The position numbers and the translations under genes are program-made. 41,266 nucleotides of DNA from Acidimicrobiaceae bacterium (GTDB lineage Bacteria > Actinomycetota > Acidimicrobiia > Acidimicrobiales > RAAP-2), in the NCBI GenBank assembly GCA_027306605.1, contig DAHUZK010000070.1, forward strand, positions 1-41,266, in the 5' to 3' direction. The notes beneath the pieces are model-generated. The model saw only the letters and a program-made list of their open reading frames with translations. It ran no database searches and was not told where the DNA came from. Positions 8,189-16,959 of the stretch are shown here, piece after piece. Position 1 is the first letter of the stretch, and each line of letters begins with the position of its first letter.

Positions 8189-9291
8189 GCCGCCTCGGCG
8201 ACGGCCCGCTCGATCGCCCCGACGATCCGAGGCGCCGCATCGGCGGCGATCCGGCGCGACCGCAGCCTGCCCGCCTGGCGGAGGATGCCGCGCAGCCGCT
8301 CGTCCGTGCAGGCGCGGTGCAGCGCGGCGGCCACGTAGGCGTGGTCGCCGGCGGCGAGCACCAGCGCGGCGTCGGCCACCGTGTCCGCCACCGCCCCTGC
8401 ACCCCGGGTCACGACGGGGACGCCGGCCACCATCGCTTCGACCAGCGGCACGCCGAAGCCCTCGTGGGCCGAGAGCGAGAGGTAGACGTCGGCCACCTCG
8501 AAGTGCGCCGCCAAGGCGGCGTCGGACACCTCGCCCGTGACGCGGACGGCGGCGGCCAGCCCGAGGTCCGCGATGAAACCGTGCAACGACTTCGAGTACT
8601 CGTAGCTGGCCGTGCCCCCCACGAGATGCAGCCGGGCCCGGGGGTCGTACAGGCGCCGGTAGGCCCACAGCGCCTTCACCAGATCGTGCTGGCGCTTGGA
8701 GGGGACGACGCGGCCCACGAAGAGGATGTCGGCACCACCGGCTGCACGCAACCGGGCCAGCTCGGCCGCCACCCGCGGGTCGGGTGACGCCGTGACGCGT
8801 CCGTAGTCGGCCAGCACCGGCACCACGGTGATGTGCCGGCAGCCGGCGCGCCGCAGCGTCGCCTCGCTGAAGGGGCTCTTGGCCAGGCCGAGCCGGGCCC
8901 TCGGAGCGAGCCGCGCCAGCTCCTCGGCCGCCGCCGTGGCGCGCCGGACGCTCTGCGGCTCCCATCCGGCGAAGTACTCGGGGCCGGTGTAGTTGTGGAA
9001 GTCCAGGATCAGGGGCAGCCCGCGCTCGGCCAGGTACCCCGCCACGGCCGACGAGGTCGTGAACTGGTAGACGGCGACGTCGCCCTCGGCCGCGTGCTCG
9101 GGGTACGTCCAGTGCTTGTGGGCCTCGGCCGCCAGGTCGTCGTGGATCGCCTCGGCGAAGATCTCCGAGCGCCAGCCCGCCGCCCGCAGCGCCTCGCGCA
9201 ACTTCAGCGCGTGGGTCCCCGTGGCATCGTGCGGGTTGAGGGTGGCGATGAACTGGTGGATCGCCACCGGCCTCCCGGCGGCCGCGCTCAC
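8185..9291 (-). CDS. glycosyltransferase family 4
   Basis: 368 residues. It shares the N-domain pattern of the genes at 273 and 1381 (AIHQFIATLNPHDATGTH, DVAVYQFTTSSAVAGY) and has the E-x7-E donor motif SAHEGFGVPLVEAM. The GTG at 9289-9291 overlaps the stop of the methyltransferase as GTGA, which decides this start; the frame is open further upstream. Together with 9288-10322 it mirrors the MT-GT arrangement at 1381-3488, which suggests an old duplication of the whole module. It probably builds the glycan exported by the ABC transporter encoded upstream. Confidence 0.92.
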   Translation of the reverse strand: MSAAAGRPVAIHQFIATLNPHDATGTHALKLREALRAAGWRSEIFAEAIHDDLAAEAHKHWTYPEHAAEGDVAVYQFTTSSAVAGYLAERGLPLILDFHNYTGPEYFAGWEPQSVRRATAAAEELARLAPRARLGLAKSPFSEATLRRAGCRHITVVPVLADYGRVTASPDPRVAAELARLRAAGGADILFVGRVVPSKRQHDLVKALWAYRRLYDPRARLHLVGGTASYEYSKSLHGFIADLGLAAAVRVTGEVSDAALAAHFEVADVYLSLSAHEGFGVPLVEAMVAGVPVVTRGAGAVADTVADAALVLAAGDHAYVAAALHRACTDERLRGILRQAGRLRSRRIAADAAPRIVGAIERAVAEAA

Positions 9292-10322
9292 CGGCCCGAG
9301 GGCGCGTACGGGGCCGTGACGGCGTCCCGGGTGGCCACGACGAGGAAATCGTTCCCGCCCGGGCCCTGGCGCGCCTCGGCCTGGTAGCCGCTGTCCTCGA
9401 GCAGGCGACACCACGCCTCGGGGCGCAGCGGTCGGCCGGGCGCGAGATCGGTCTCGGCCGGCGCGTCGGCGGCGTCCCACGAGGTGCGGCTGACCGAATG
9501 GACGACGAAGGTGCCGCCTGGGGCGAGCCGCGTGCCGACCGCCGCCAGCAGCTGGGCGCGCTCGCCCCCGGCCATCCCCTCCACGGTCGCGCTGAGGACG
9601 ATCCCGCCGAGGGCGGCCGGTGCCACGGCGCGCAGGTGGTCGACGACCGCCGCCTCGCGCAGGTCCGACGGGCCCGACCCCGGAACGTCGACCTGCCGTG
9701 GGCGCGGATCGACGCCGTAGGCGTCACCGCCGGCCGCCACGATGCGGCGGACCAGCCACCCGTCGCCGCATGCGGCGTGCAGCACACGGCCTGGCGCCTT
9801 GGCCAGCGAGGCCACGGCGGGCTCCACCCACCACGAGTCCGGACCGTGGAGCGAGGGGAACTCGATCACGCCGGCGTCGGGGACGCGCTGCACCTCGACG
9901 CGGCGCTCGAGCTCGGTGAGGCGCTCGTCGACGATGTGCAGCGCCCGGCTGACCGCCGAGGCCGACTGGCTCATCTGATGGGTGACCCAGCCCACGTACC
10001 AGAGCAGCAGGGAGCGCATGCCCTTCTTGACGAATTGGCCTGCGGCCCGCTCGGACTCGACCGGGACCACCGGGTCGATGAAGGTGGCGGCGTCGACCAT
10101 GCGCAGGGCCTCGCCCAGGTCGCCGCCGCGACCGGCGACCGGCGAGTGGGCCAGGAAGAGCTCGTCGAGCTCCCGCTCGAGCTTGGGCGGCAGGTCCCCC
10201 GAGCTGCGCCGCAGGCGGACCTCCTCGGCGATCTCGGCCATGACCTGCTCCACGTAGGCCTTGGGGTCCTCGGGAGCTCCGTGAGCCCCGGTCGGCGTGG
10301 CGTCGGTGTCCGTGTGGTCCAT
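9288..10322 (-). CDS. SAM-dependent methyltransferase-like protein, paralogue of 2496-3488
   Basis: 344 residues. Residues 20-130 are helical, with FLAHSPVAGRGGDLGEAL and a coiled-coil-like ERLTELERRVEVQ. The C-terminal Rossmann domain has GRVLHAACGDGWLVRRIV as motif I, an Asp after strand 2 (YGVDPRP) and LGGIVLSATVEG. It shares the AETDLAPGRPLRPEAW block with its paralogue. The ATG at 10322 lies 14 bases after the ABC ATPase stop, so it is co-transcribed with the exporter. In Wzm/Wzt systems, terminal methylation of the glycan can signal chain end to Wzt. That role is an inference here. Confidence 0.82.
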   Translation of the reverse strand: MDHTDTDATPTGAHGAPEDPKAYVEQVMAEIAEEVRLRRSSGDLPPKLERELDELFLAHSPVAGRGGDLGEALRMVDAATFIDPVVPVESERAAGQFVKKGMRSLLLWYVGWVTHQMSQSASAVSRALHIVDERLTELERRVEVQRVPDAGVIEFPSLHGPDSWWVEPAVASLAKAPGRVLHAACGDGWLVRRIVAAGGDAYGVDPRPRQVDVPGSGPSDLREAAVVDHLRAVAPAALGGIVLSATVEGMAGGERAQLLAAVGTRLAPGGTFVVHSVSRTSWDAADAPAETDLAPGRPLRPEAWCRLLEDSGYQAEARQGPGGNDFLVVATRDAVTAPYAPSGR

Positions 10323-10336
10323 GCCGTGAGTCTCGC

Positions 10337-11653
10337 TCAGGAGGGCTGGGCCAGCGCGCCGGTCGCGGCGGCGCCCTCGCTCGAGATCAGCGCCGCGTGG
10401 ACCTTCATGTGCACGCTGCCCGTCGCCCGGCCGGGGTTCATCACCTCGAACGAGCCCGCCGTCTCCTTCCAGTCGTAGAGGATCCCGCTCCGGCTCTGGA
10501 TCCCGACGGCGAAGGTGAAGGAGCCGTCGAGCAGGGGCATGTCGACGATCCCGAAGTGCATCACGCCCGTGCCGGGCTGGGCATCGATCTGCGTGCCGAT
10601 GATGGAGGTGTCGGTCCGCATGAGGATGTCGCCGCCCTCGCTGCGGATCTCGAGCGAGAAGACCACGTCCTCGGTCGGGTACAGCGCCTCGAACTCGACG
10701 CGGATGGTGAGGTCGTCGCCCGTGCGCATGTAGGGCACGGCGTTGTCGCCCGAGTAGACCCGGTGCACCGACCGGAGCCGCACCGGGCGCTCGGTGTCCG
10801 GCGAGGCGTCGGCCCCGAGTGAGTCCAGCGAGCCGACTGCGTCCAGTGAGCCGAGCGAGCCGGGGGTGGCCGGCACCGCCACCACGGCGGGGTCGACCAC
10901 CGCCATCCCCCCGCCTTCGGCCATCAGGCGCTCGCGGAAGATCCGGGTCGCCTCACCCGGCTCGCCCTCGGCCACGAGGTTGCCGTGGCTGAGGACGATG
11001 CCGCGGTCGCAGATGGCGCGGACCTGGTCCGGCGAGTGCGTCACCAGGAGGATGGTGCGGCCCTCCTGCTGGAACTGCTTGACCCGGTCCAGGCACTTGC
11101 GCTGGAAGCGCTCGTCGCCCACCGCCAGGACCTCGTCGATGACGAGGACGTCGGGGTCGACGTTGACCGCGACGGCGAAACCCAGGCGCACCGTCATGCC
11201 CGAGGAGTAGAACTTGACCGGCCCGTCGATGAAGCCCTCGAGCTCCGAGAAGTCCACGATGGCGTCGAAGGCGCGGTCGACCTCGCGCTTGGACATCCCG
11301 AGCAGCGAGCCGTTCAGGTAGATGTTCTCGCGCCCGGTCAGGTCCATCTGGAAGCCGGCGCCGAGCTCGAGGAGGCCCGCCAGCTTGCCGTGCACGGCCA
11401 CCTCTCCCTTGGTGGGCTGGAGGACGCCGCAGATGCACTTGAGCAGGGTCGACTTGCCCGACCCGTTCCGCCCGAGGATCCCGACCGTCTCTCCCTGCTG
11501 AACCGTCAACGACACGTCGCTGAGCGCCCAGAAGTCCTCGGTGGCCTTGCGGCGCCCGCCGTGGATGATGCGCTCCTTGACCGTGTTGTACTGCCCGTGG
11601 GCCAGGCGGAACCGCTTCGAGACACCGCGCACGTCGACCGCGAATTCGCTCAC
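10337..11653 (-). CDS. ABC transporter ATP-binding protein, Wzt/TagH-like, with C-terminal glycan-binding domain
   Basis: 438 residues. Walker A is GRNGSGKST (residues 61-69), the signature is the YSSGM variant typical of polysaccharide exporters, and Walker B is VLVIDEV. The ERIIHGGRRK and QFQQEGRTILLVTHS stretches also fit the Wzt/TagH group. After a low-complexity GSLDSLG linker, the last 150 residues form a beta-sandwich like Wzt-C (FSLEIRSEGGDILMRTDT), which reads the end of the polysaccharide. The start is GTG, one base after the stop of the permease gene. It powers export of the glycan built by the neighbouring glycosyltransferases across the membrane. The polymer is not known. Confidence 0.95.
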   Translation of the reverse strand: MSEFAVDVRGVSKRFRLAHGQYNTVKERIIHGGRRKATEDFWALSDVSLTVQQGETVGILGRNGSGKSTLLKCICGVLQPTKGEVAVHGKLAGLLELGAGFQMDLTGRENIYLNGSLLGMSKREVDRAFDAIVDFSELEGFIDGPVKFYSSGMTVRLGFAVAVNVDPDVLVIDEVLAVGDERFQRKCLDRVKQFQQEGRTILLVTHSPDQVRAICDRGIVLSHGNLVAEGEPGEATRIFRERLMAEGGGMAVVDPAVVAVPATPGSLGSLDAVGSLDSLGADASPDTERPVRLRSVHRVYSGDNAVPYMRTGDDLTIRVEFEALYPTEDVVFSLEIRSEGGDILMRTDTSIIGTQIDAQPGTGVMHFGIVDMPLLDGSFTFAVGIQSRSGILYDWKETAGSFEVMNPGRATGSVHMKVHAALISSEGAAATGALAQPS

Positions 11654-11654
11654 C

Positions 11655-12671
11655 TCAGAGCTCCTCGGCGAAGTTGCCCTCCAGGCGGCCGAAGACGGCG
11701 AGGGCGATCAGGAACAGGGCCACGGCAATACCGAGGACGGCCGCGTCGAGACCGACGTACCAGAGCATCCCCTTGGTCGGGAGGACGTCGTAGGTCACCC
11801 CGTGGGCGTACGTGGTGGGGTGGGCGTAGATGCAGCGCTGGAAGGACAGGACCAGCGGCACCATGGGGTTCAGGAAATAGACCCAGGTCAGGCTCCTCGG
11901 TCCGAGCTTCGCGGCGATGTTGGACTGGTAGGCGTAGACGATGGGACAGGCCCAGAACCACGCGGTGAGGATGACCTCGATCAGGTGCTGGGTGTCCCGC
12001 AGGTACACGTTGATCGCCGAGAGCAGCACGGCGATGGCCGACGCCAAAACGATGCCCGTCACCAGCGCGAAGAGCAGGACGGGCAGATAGGACCAGTCAG
12101 GTGACGAGTGGAGGGCGATCAGGAAGATGACCAGCACGATGGCCTGGAAGAAGAAGAAGACGCAGGCCGACCCCACGGCGGCCAGCGAGAGGATCTCGCG
12201 CGGGAACGAGACCTTCTTCACGATGCCGGCGTTGTTGACCACCACGCCGGTGCCGGTGAGGACACCGAGCTGGAAGAGGTTCCACAGCAGCAGGCCGGCA
12301 AAGAGGAAGATCACGAAGTTCGGCTGCTTGTTGCCCAGCACGATCTGGAAGACGACGAAGTAGATGGCCAGCGTCATGGCCGGAGCCACCATCGACCACA
12401 CGAGGCCGAGGACGGAGTTCTTGTACTTGACCTTGATCTCGGTGCGGACCAGGTAGACGAGGAGCTCGCGCGAGAGCCAGATCTCCTTCAGGCGCTTGCG
12501 CACGCTGGTCGTGGGCGTGACGATCCGCGTGCCGGTGGCGCGGCGCGCCGCCCGTGCATCGGCGCCGAAGGCCTGAGCCGCCATCGGCGAGCGGTCCGGG
12601 ACCTGCTCCTCCCCTGCCTCTTTGAGCCTGCGTCCTGCGTCCGACGGCTGCGCCGGGACGTCCAGAGCCAC
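11655..12671 (-). CDS. ABC-2 type polysaccharide exporter permease, Wzm/TagG-like
   Basis: 338 residues with six predicted membrane helices after a 60-residue basic N-terminus. Typical features are the amphipathic RELLVYLVRTEIKVKYKNSVLG before helix 1, FLFAGLLLWNLFQ, the loop NNAGIVKKVSFPREILSLAAV, and FWACPIVYAYQ in the second half. It pairs with the ATPase one base downstream. The GTG at 12671 is two bases after the clpP stop; an ATG at 12584 would give a shorter, more usual N-terminus. Either it is read through from clpP or its promoter lies inside clpP. It translocates lipid-linked glycan to the outer face of the membrane. Confidence 0.95.
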   Translation of the reverse strand: MALDVPAQPSDAGRRLKEAGEEQVPDRSPMAAQAFGADARAARRATGTRIVTPTTSVRKRLKEIWLSRELLVYLVRTEIKVKYKNSVLGLVWSMVAPAMTLAIYFVVFQIVLGNKQPNFVIFLFAGLLLWNLFQLGVLTGTGVVVNNAGIVKKVSFPREILSLAAVGSACVFFFFQAIVLVIFLIALHSSPDWSYLPVLLFALVTGIVLASAIAVLLSAINVYLRDTQHLIEVILTAWFWACPIVYAYQSNIAAKLGPRSLTWVYFLNPMVPLVLSFQRCIYAHPTTYAHGVTYDVLPTKGMLWYVGLDAAVLGIAVALFLIALAVFGRLEGNFAEEL

Positions 12672-12673
12672 GT

Positions 12674-13294
12674 CTACGCGTTCCCCGCTGCCGCCGTCGT
12701 GGCCGCCGACCGCTCGATCACCTTGTCGATGAAGCCGTACTCGCAGGCCTCCTCGGCGGTGAACCAGCGGTCTCGGTCCGAGTCGGTCTCGATGCGCTCG
12801 ACCGTCTGGCCCGTGTGGAAGGCGATGCGCTCGGCCATCATCCGCTTCAGGTAGATGATCTGCTCCGCCTGGATGGCGATGTCCGCCGCCTGACCCTGCA
12901 TGGCACCGGAAGGCTGGTGCATCAAGATGCGGGAGTGCGGCAGGGCGAAGCGCTTGCCGGGCGCACCGGCGCAGAGGAGGAACTGGCCCATGCTCGCGGC
13001 CAGGCCCACGCAGATGGTGGAGACGTCGGGCTGGACGAACTGCATGGTGTCGTAGATGGCGAGCCCGTCGGTGACGGAGCCGCCGGGTGAGTTGATGTAG
13101 ACCGAGATGTCCTTCTCGGGGTCCTCGGCCTCGAGCAGGACCAGCTGGGCGCAGACCAGGTTCGCGGTGACCTGGTCGATCGCGCTCCCGATGAACACGA
13201 TGCGCTCCTTGAGCAGCTGCTGGAAGACCCGGCCGCCGGGGTCGAGGTCGCCGCCGGCAGCCACGAGACGGGGGGCGTCGGAAGGGGTAGCCAT
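12674..13294 (-). CDS. clpP: ATP-dependent Clp protease proteolytic subunit
   Basis: 206 residues. The serine protease triad is visible: Ser101 in GLAASMGQF, His126 in LMHQPSG and Asp175 in DSDRDRWF. The spacing equals that of E. coli ClpP. The oxyanion region INSPGGSV and the hydrophobic handle are intact. It forms the barrel-shaped degradation chamber that works with ClpX or ClpC. Only one clpP is in this window; most actinobacteria have two, so a second copy probably lies elsewhere. The ATG at 13294 follows a TAGCCT box by 7 bases, so the mRNA is likely leaderless. It is divergent from the tRNA-Leu gene. Confidence 0.97.
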   Translation of the reverse strand: MATPSDAPRLVAAGGDLDPGGRVFQQLLKERIVFIGSAIDQVTANLVCAQLVLLEAEDPEKDISVYINSPGGSVTDGLAIYDTMQFVQPDVSTICVGLAASMGQFLLCAGAPGKRFALPHSRILMHQPSGAMQGQAADIAIQAEQIIYLKRMMAERIAFHTGQTVERIETDSDRDRWFTAEEACEYGFIDKVIERSAATTAAAGNA

Positions 13295-13301
13295 GGCCCC
13301 G

Positions 13302-13307
13302 AGGCTA
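13302..13307 (-). promoter_or_regulatory. TANNNT -10 box (TAGCCT) for clpP
   Basis: Seven bases separate the box from ATG 13294 and no GGAGG site is present, so a leaderless clpP mRNA is expected. Confidence 0.55.
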
Positions 13308-13372
13308 GTGGCCGCCGGGCCCCCGCAGAGGCACAGCGCCGTACACTCCCAGTTCGCCCCCACCGGGGGACC

Positions 13373-13462
<90 letters not shown>

Positions 13463-13472
13463 CGCTCGCCGG

Positions 13473-13478
13473 TAGCGT
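13473..13478 (+). promoter_or_regulatory. TANNNT -10 box (TAGCGT) for the glycerate kinase gene
   Basis: The box lies 8 bases before GTG 13487 and 10 bases after the tRNA. It allows the kinase to be transcribed independently as a leaderless message. Confidence 0.45.
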
Positions 13479-13486
13479 CCTGCCCC

Positions 13487-14521
13487 GTGCCCCACCTCGT
13501 CGCCGCGCCCGACAAGTTCCGGGGCACGGCGACCGCCGTCGAGGTCGCCGCCGCGGCGGCCGGGGCGGCCCGGGAAGCCGGATGGACGGCGAACGAGGTG
13601 CCGATGTCCGACGGTGGCGAGGGGCTGCTCGACGCCGTGGGGGGCACTCGCCGCGTCACCCGGGTCACCGGACCGCTCGGTCAGCCCGTCGAGGCCGAGT
13701 GGCGCCTGCTCGATGCCGGCGAAGACGGCGTCCTCACCGCGGTGGTCGAGATGTCGACGGCGGCGGGGCGCGCCCTCGTGCCCCGGCCCCGGGGCGAGGA
13801 CGCGGTCCGGGCCGGCACGGCCGGCGTGGGTGAGCTGCTGCTGGCGGCGCGTGACGCCGGGGCCCGCCGCATCGTCGTCGGCTGCGGCGGCTCGGCGACC
13901 ACCGACGGCGGGGTGGGCGCCTTCGAGGCGGTGGGCGCGCCGGCGGCCCTGCGCGAGGTCGAGCTCGTCGTGGCATCCGACGTGACCACGCCCTTCCTGC
14001 TCGCCGCCACCGTGTTCGGCCCCCAGAAGGGCGCCACGCCGGCCCAGGTCGAGGTCCTGACGGCGCGCCTGCACGACCTGGCGGCCCGCTACCGCGCCGA
14101 GGCCGGTGTCGACGTCACCACGGTGCCCGGCGCCGGTGCCGCCGGCGGCCTCGCCGGCGGGCTGGTGGCGCTCGGCGCCCGCATCGAGCCGGGGTTCGGG
14201 TTCGTGGCCGGGCTGGTCGGGCTGGCCGAGCGCCTCCGGGGCGCCGACCTCGTCGTGACCGGCGAGGGCCACGTGGATCCCCCCTCCTTCCACGGCAAGG
14301 TGCCCGGTGGCGTGCTGGCCCTGGCGCGGGCCCGGCCCGGCGCGCCCCTGCCCGTCGTCTGCGTGGCCGGTGGCGCCGACGCCGAGCTCCTCGCCCGCCC
14401 CCCCGAGGGGATGGAGCTGATCAGCCTCTCGGCGCGCTTCGGCATGGCCCGGGCCCGCAACGAGACCGCCGCGCTGGTGGGCGAGGTCACGGCCGAGGCC
14501 CTGCGCCGGTTTTGCCCCTGA
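13487..14521 (+). CDS. glycerate 2-kinase (GarK/GlxK family)
   Basis: 344 residues. It phosphorylates D-glycerate with ATP in glyoxylate and serine metabolism. Family marks are APDKFRGT at the N-terminus, PMSDGGEG near residue 42, VGCGGSATTDGG, VFGPQKGA, PGAGAAGGL and VVTGEGHVD. The GTG at 13487 is chosen because the frame upstream is the tRNA itself. It is about 30 residues shorter than usual: the segment between FEAVG and ELVVASDV, where GlxK proteins carry an insertion after the ALGA motif, is missing. The reading frame is intact, so this is a short natural variant rather than a broken gene. Confidence 0.93.
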   Translation: MPHLVAAPDKFRGTATAVEVAAAAAGAAREAGWTANEVPMSDGGEGLLDAVGGTRRVTRVTGPLGQPVEAEWRLLDAGEDGVLTAVVEMSTAAGRALVPRPRGEDAVRAGTAGVGELLLAARDAGARRIVVGCGGSATTDGGVGAFEAVGAPAALREVELVVASDVTTPFLLAATVFGPQKGATPAQVEVLTARLHDLAARYRAEAGVDVTTVPGAGAAGGLAGGLVALGARIEPGFGFVAGLVGLAERLRGADLVVTGEGHVDPPSFHGKVPGGVLALARARPGAPLPVVCVAGGADAELLARPPEGMELISLSARFGMARARNETAALVGEVTAEALRRFCP

Positions 14522-14595
14522 GCCGTCCATCGGCCACACTGCCGCTCAAGCGCAGCACTCGCACGACGCAGCACTCGCACAGGAGGCATCGCACA

Positions 14596-15507
14596 ATGGG
14601 ATTGCTCGACGGCAAGGTGGCCGTGGTGACCGGCGCCGGGCGCGGCATCGGCCGCGAAGAGGCACTGGTCCTCGCGGGCGAGGGTGCCCGCGTCGTCGTC
14701 AACGACCTCGGCGCCGGCCTGCACGGCGAGGGCTCGGCGGACGTGCACCCGGCCGAGGAGGTCGTGGCGCTCATCAAGAAGAACGGTGGCGACGCCGTCG
14801 TCAACGGCGACGACATCAGCACCTGGGCCGGTGGCAAGGGTGTCGTCGACCAGGCCGTCGACACCTTCGGCTCCCTCGACATCTTGGTGAACAACGCCGG
14901 CATCCTGCGCGACAAGATGATGTTCAACATGGACGAGTCCGATTGGGACGAGGTCATCCGCGTGCACCTGAAGGGTCACTTCGCCGCCTCCCACCACGCC
15001 TCGGTGTACTGGCGCAACCGCTCCAAGGCCGGTGAGGAGGTCACCGGGCGCATCATCAACACGTCGTCGGAGGCGGGGCTCTTCGGCAACGCCGGACAGG
15101 CCAACTACGCCGCGGCCAAGGCCGGCATCGCCTCCCTCACCTGGGTCGAGGCGCGCGAGCTCGGCCGCTACGGCGTGACCGCCAACGCCATCGCGCCGCG
15201 GGCGCGCACGCGCATGACCGAGACCATCTTCAGCGGGGACGGCATGACGGCCAAGGCGGGCGAGTTCGACGTCTGGGACCCGCGCAACATCGCCAACGTC
15301 GTCGGCTTCCTCGCCGCGCCGTCCTCGCAGGACGTCACCGGCCAGATCTTCGTCGTCTTCGGCGCCAGCATCTACGCCATGAGCGCGTTCAAGGCCGCCG
15401 GCCAGGTGACCCGCGACTCGGCCTGGACGCCCGAAGAGCTGGTGGCCGCCAAGGGCGAGCTCTTCAAGGGCATCAGCTCGGGCGTGCCCGACTTCAGCTT
15501 CATCTAG
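14596..15507 (+). CDS. SDR family oxidoreductase (3-hydroxyacyl-CoA dehydrogenase-like)
   Basis: 303 residues. NAD(P)-binding TGAGRGIGREEA near residue 13, the NNAG motif in DILVNNAGILRD, the active-site Ser in INTSSEAG and Tyr-x3-Lys in NYAAAKAG are all present. The extended loop after strand 2 (NDLGAGLHGEG) and the overall length fit the group related to the dehydrogenase part of peroxisomal multifunctional enzyme type 2, which acts on 3-hydroxyacyl-CoA. AGGAGG at 14581-14586 lies 9 bases before the ATG, which fixes the start. It appears to be a single-gene unit. The exact substrate is not determined. Confidence 0.92.
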   Translation: MGLLDGKVAVVTGAGRGIGREEALVLAGEGARVVVNDLGAGLHGEGSADVHPAEEVVALIKKNGGDAVVNGDDISTWAGGKGVVDQAVDTFGSLDILVNNAGILRDKMMFNMDESDWDEVIRVHLKGHFAASHHASVYWRNRSKAGEEVTGRIINTSSEAGLFGNAGQANYAAAKAGIASLTWVEARELGRYGVTANAIAPRARTRMTETIFSGDGMTAKAGEFDVWDPRNIANVVGFLAAPSSQDVTGQIFVVFGASIYAMSAFKAAGQVTRDSAWTPEELVAAKGELFKGISSGVPDFSFI

Positions 15508-15578
15508 GACCCAAGACTCCATCGGGGACCCGTCGCCGCGCGCCATGGCGGGCCGGTCCCGGCCCCCACCACCTGCAC

Positions 15579-15584
15579 TACCGT
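15579..15584 (+). promoter_or_regulatory. TANNNT -10 box (TACCGT) for the membrane mannosyltransferase gene
   Basis: Nine bases before GTG 15594, with no Shine-Dalgarno site between; the predicted 5' leader is three bases or less. Confidence 0.4.
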
Positions 15585-15593
15585 GGCGGACTC

Positions 15594-16907
15594 GTGACGG
15601 ACCAGGGCGTGGGGACCGAGCTCGAGGCCGGGCCCCGGGCCACCCCCGCGGCGTCGCCGGTCCCGGCGACCACCACGCGCCGCTCCGCTCTCGCCGCCCG
15701 GGGCCGTCGCCTCTGGGCCGAGTGGCGGCGCCCGCTCACCATCGCCGTCAGCGCCACCGTCGGCTTCCGGCTGATCGTCACGTGGATCGCGCTGGTCAGC
15801 GCCGACGGGGTGCAGTTCCCCCACGTGGTGGCGCGCCATCCCGGGGTCCTCACCCAGATCCTCGCCCAGTGGGACGCCGGCTACTACGTCACCGTGGCGC
15901 AGCACGGCTACCCGGCGCACGCCACCGCCGCGTCCGCCCAGACGGGGCACCTCGCCTTCTACGCCTTCGGACCGCTGTACCCGCTCCTGGTCCGCACGGC
16001 GCACGAGATCCTCGGGTTCGGTTACGTCACGAGCGGCGAGGTCGTGAGCACCCTCGGGCTCGTCGTCGGCCTGGCCGCGCTGTGGAAGCTGGTCGACCTC
16101 GAGGTGGGGCGGCGCGCCGCCGACGGCGCCTGCGTGCTCCTGCTCGCCTGGCCCAGCGCGTTCTTCCTCGTCGCCGTCTACCCCGAGTCGGTCACCCTGG
16201 CGGCGGCGACCCTGGCCTTCCTGGCGGCGCGCCGCCGGCACTACGTGACGGCCGGGGTCCTGGCGGCGGCGGCCACCATGGGCAAGTACTACCTGGTCCT
16301 GCTGGCCGTGCCCCTGGCCATGGAGGTCTGGTCGGCGCCGCACCAGCGCGAGACCTGGCGGGCGGGACGGGAGCTGGCCTGGCTGTCAGCGCGGCGCGTC
16401 ACCGCCGCCCGCCTGGCCGCGGTGGCGGGGCCGACGCTCGTGGTGGTCGTGGCCTGGGTCGGCTACCAGGCGGCCCACGTCGGTGACGGCCTCGCCTTCG
16501 TCCACGCGCAGGCACAGTGGCACCGCCACCTCAGCTGGCCGTGGACCTCCATCGGGCACGCCGTGTCGGACCTGGTGCACTGGCGCCTGCTCGACACGTC
16601 CACCGCCTCGGTGGTCGAGCTCTTCGACCTGGTCACCGTCGTCCTGATCGCAGTGGGCGCCGTGGTCGCCTTCGTCCGCATCCGCCCGTCCTACGGCGTC
16701 CTGCTGGCACTGGTCTGGTGTGTGTTCACCTTCCAGACCATCCTCCTCTCGGAGAGCCGCGAGGTGCTGGTGCTCTTCCCGTTCTTCGCCGCTCTCGGCG
16801 TCTGGGTGGCGCGCCACGCCTGGCGCGAACGGGCGCTCCTCTTCTTGTTCCTGCCCTGCGGCTACTTCCTGCTCGAACGTTTCGTCACGGGGAAGTTCGC
16901 CGGCTGA
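15594..16907 (+). CDS. PIG-V-like mannosyltransferase, integral membrane (GT-C)
   Basis: 437 residues with about ten hydrophobic helices. The first large loop holds QWDAGYYVTVAQHGY, with Asp94 as the probable catalytic residue. W-D-x-x-Y/H followed by G-Y is the hallmark of PIG-V and related GT-C enzymes that use polyprenyl-phosphate mannose. FYAFGPLYPLLVR follows, as in the family. It probably adds mannose to a lipid anchor or phosphatidylinositol mannoside on the outer side of the membrane. The GTG start is supported by a TANNNT box 9 bases upstream. It is transcribed separately from the LLM gene, which starts about 50 bases later. Confidence 0.85.
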   Translation: MTDQGVGTELEAGPRATPAASPVPATTTRRSALAARGRRLWAEWRRPLTIAVSATVGFRLIVTWIALVSADGVQFPHVVARHPGVLTQILAQWDAGYYVTVAQHGYPAHATAASAQTGHLAFYAFGPLYPLLVRTAHEILGFGYVTSGEVVSTLGLVVGLAALWKLVDLEVGRRAADGACVLLLAWPSAFFLVAVYPESVTLAAATLAFLAARRRHYVTAGVLAAAATMGKYYLVLLAVPLAMEVWSAPHQRETWRAGRELAWLSARRVTAARLAAVAGPTLVVVVAWVGYQAAHVGDGLAFVHAQAQWHRHLSWPWTSIGHAVSDLVHWRLLDTSTASVVELFDLVTVVLIAVGAVVAFVRIRPSYGVLLALVWCVFTFQTILLSESREVLVLFPFFAALGVWVARHAWRERALLFLFLPCGYFLLERFVTGKFAG

Positions 16908-16959
16908 CCCCGCGCCGGTCCCCTGCGCCATTGCCCCGATATGGGGCAGCATGGGCGCC

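Noticed and set aside
16931..16949. Short inverted repeat tgcccc-gatat-ggggca before the LLM gene as an operator
   Set aside because: The arms are only six bases, expected by chance in GC-rich sequence, and no regulator gene is nearby.
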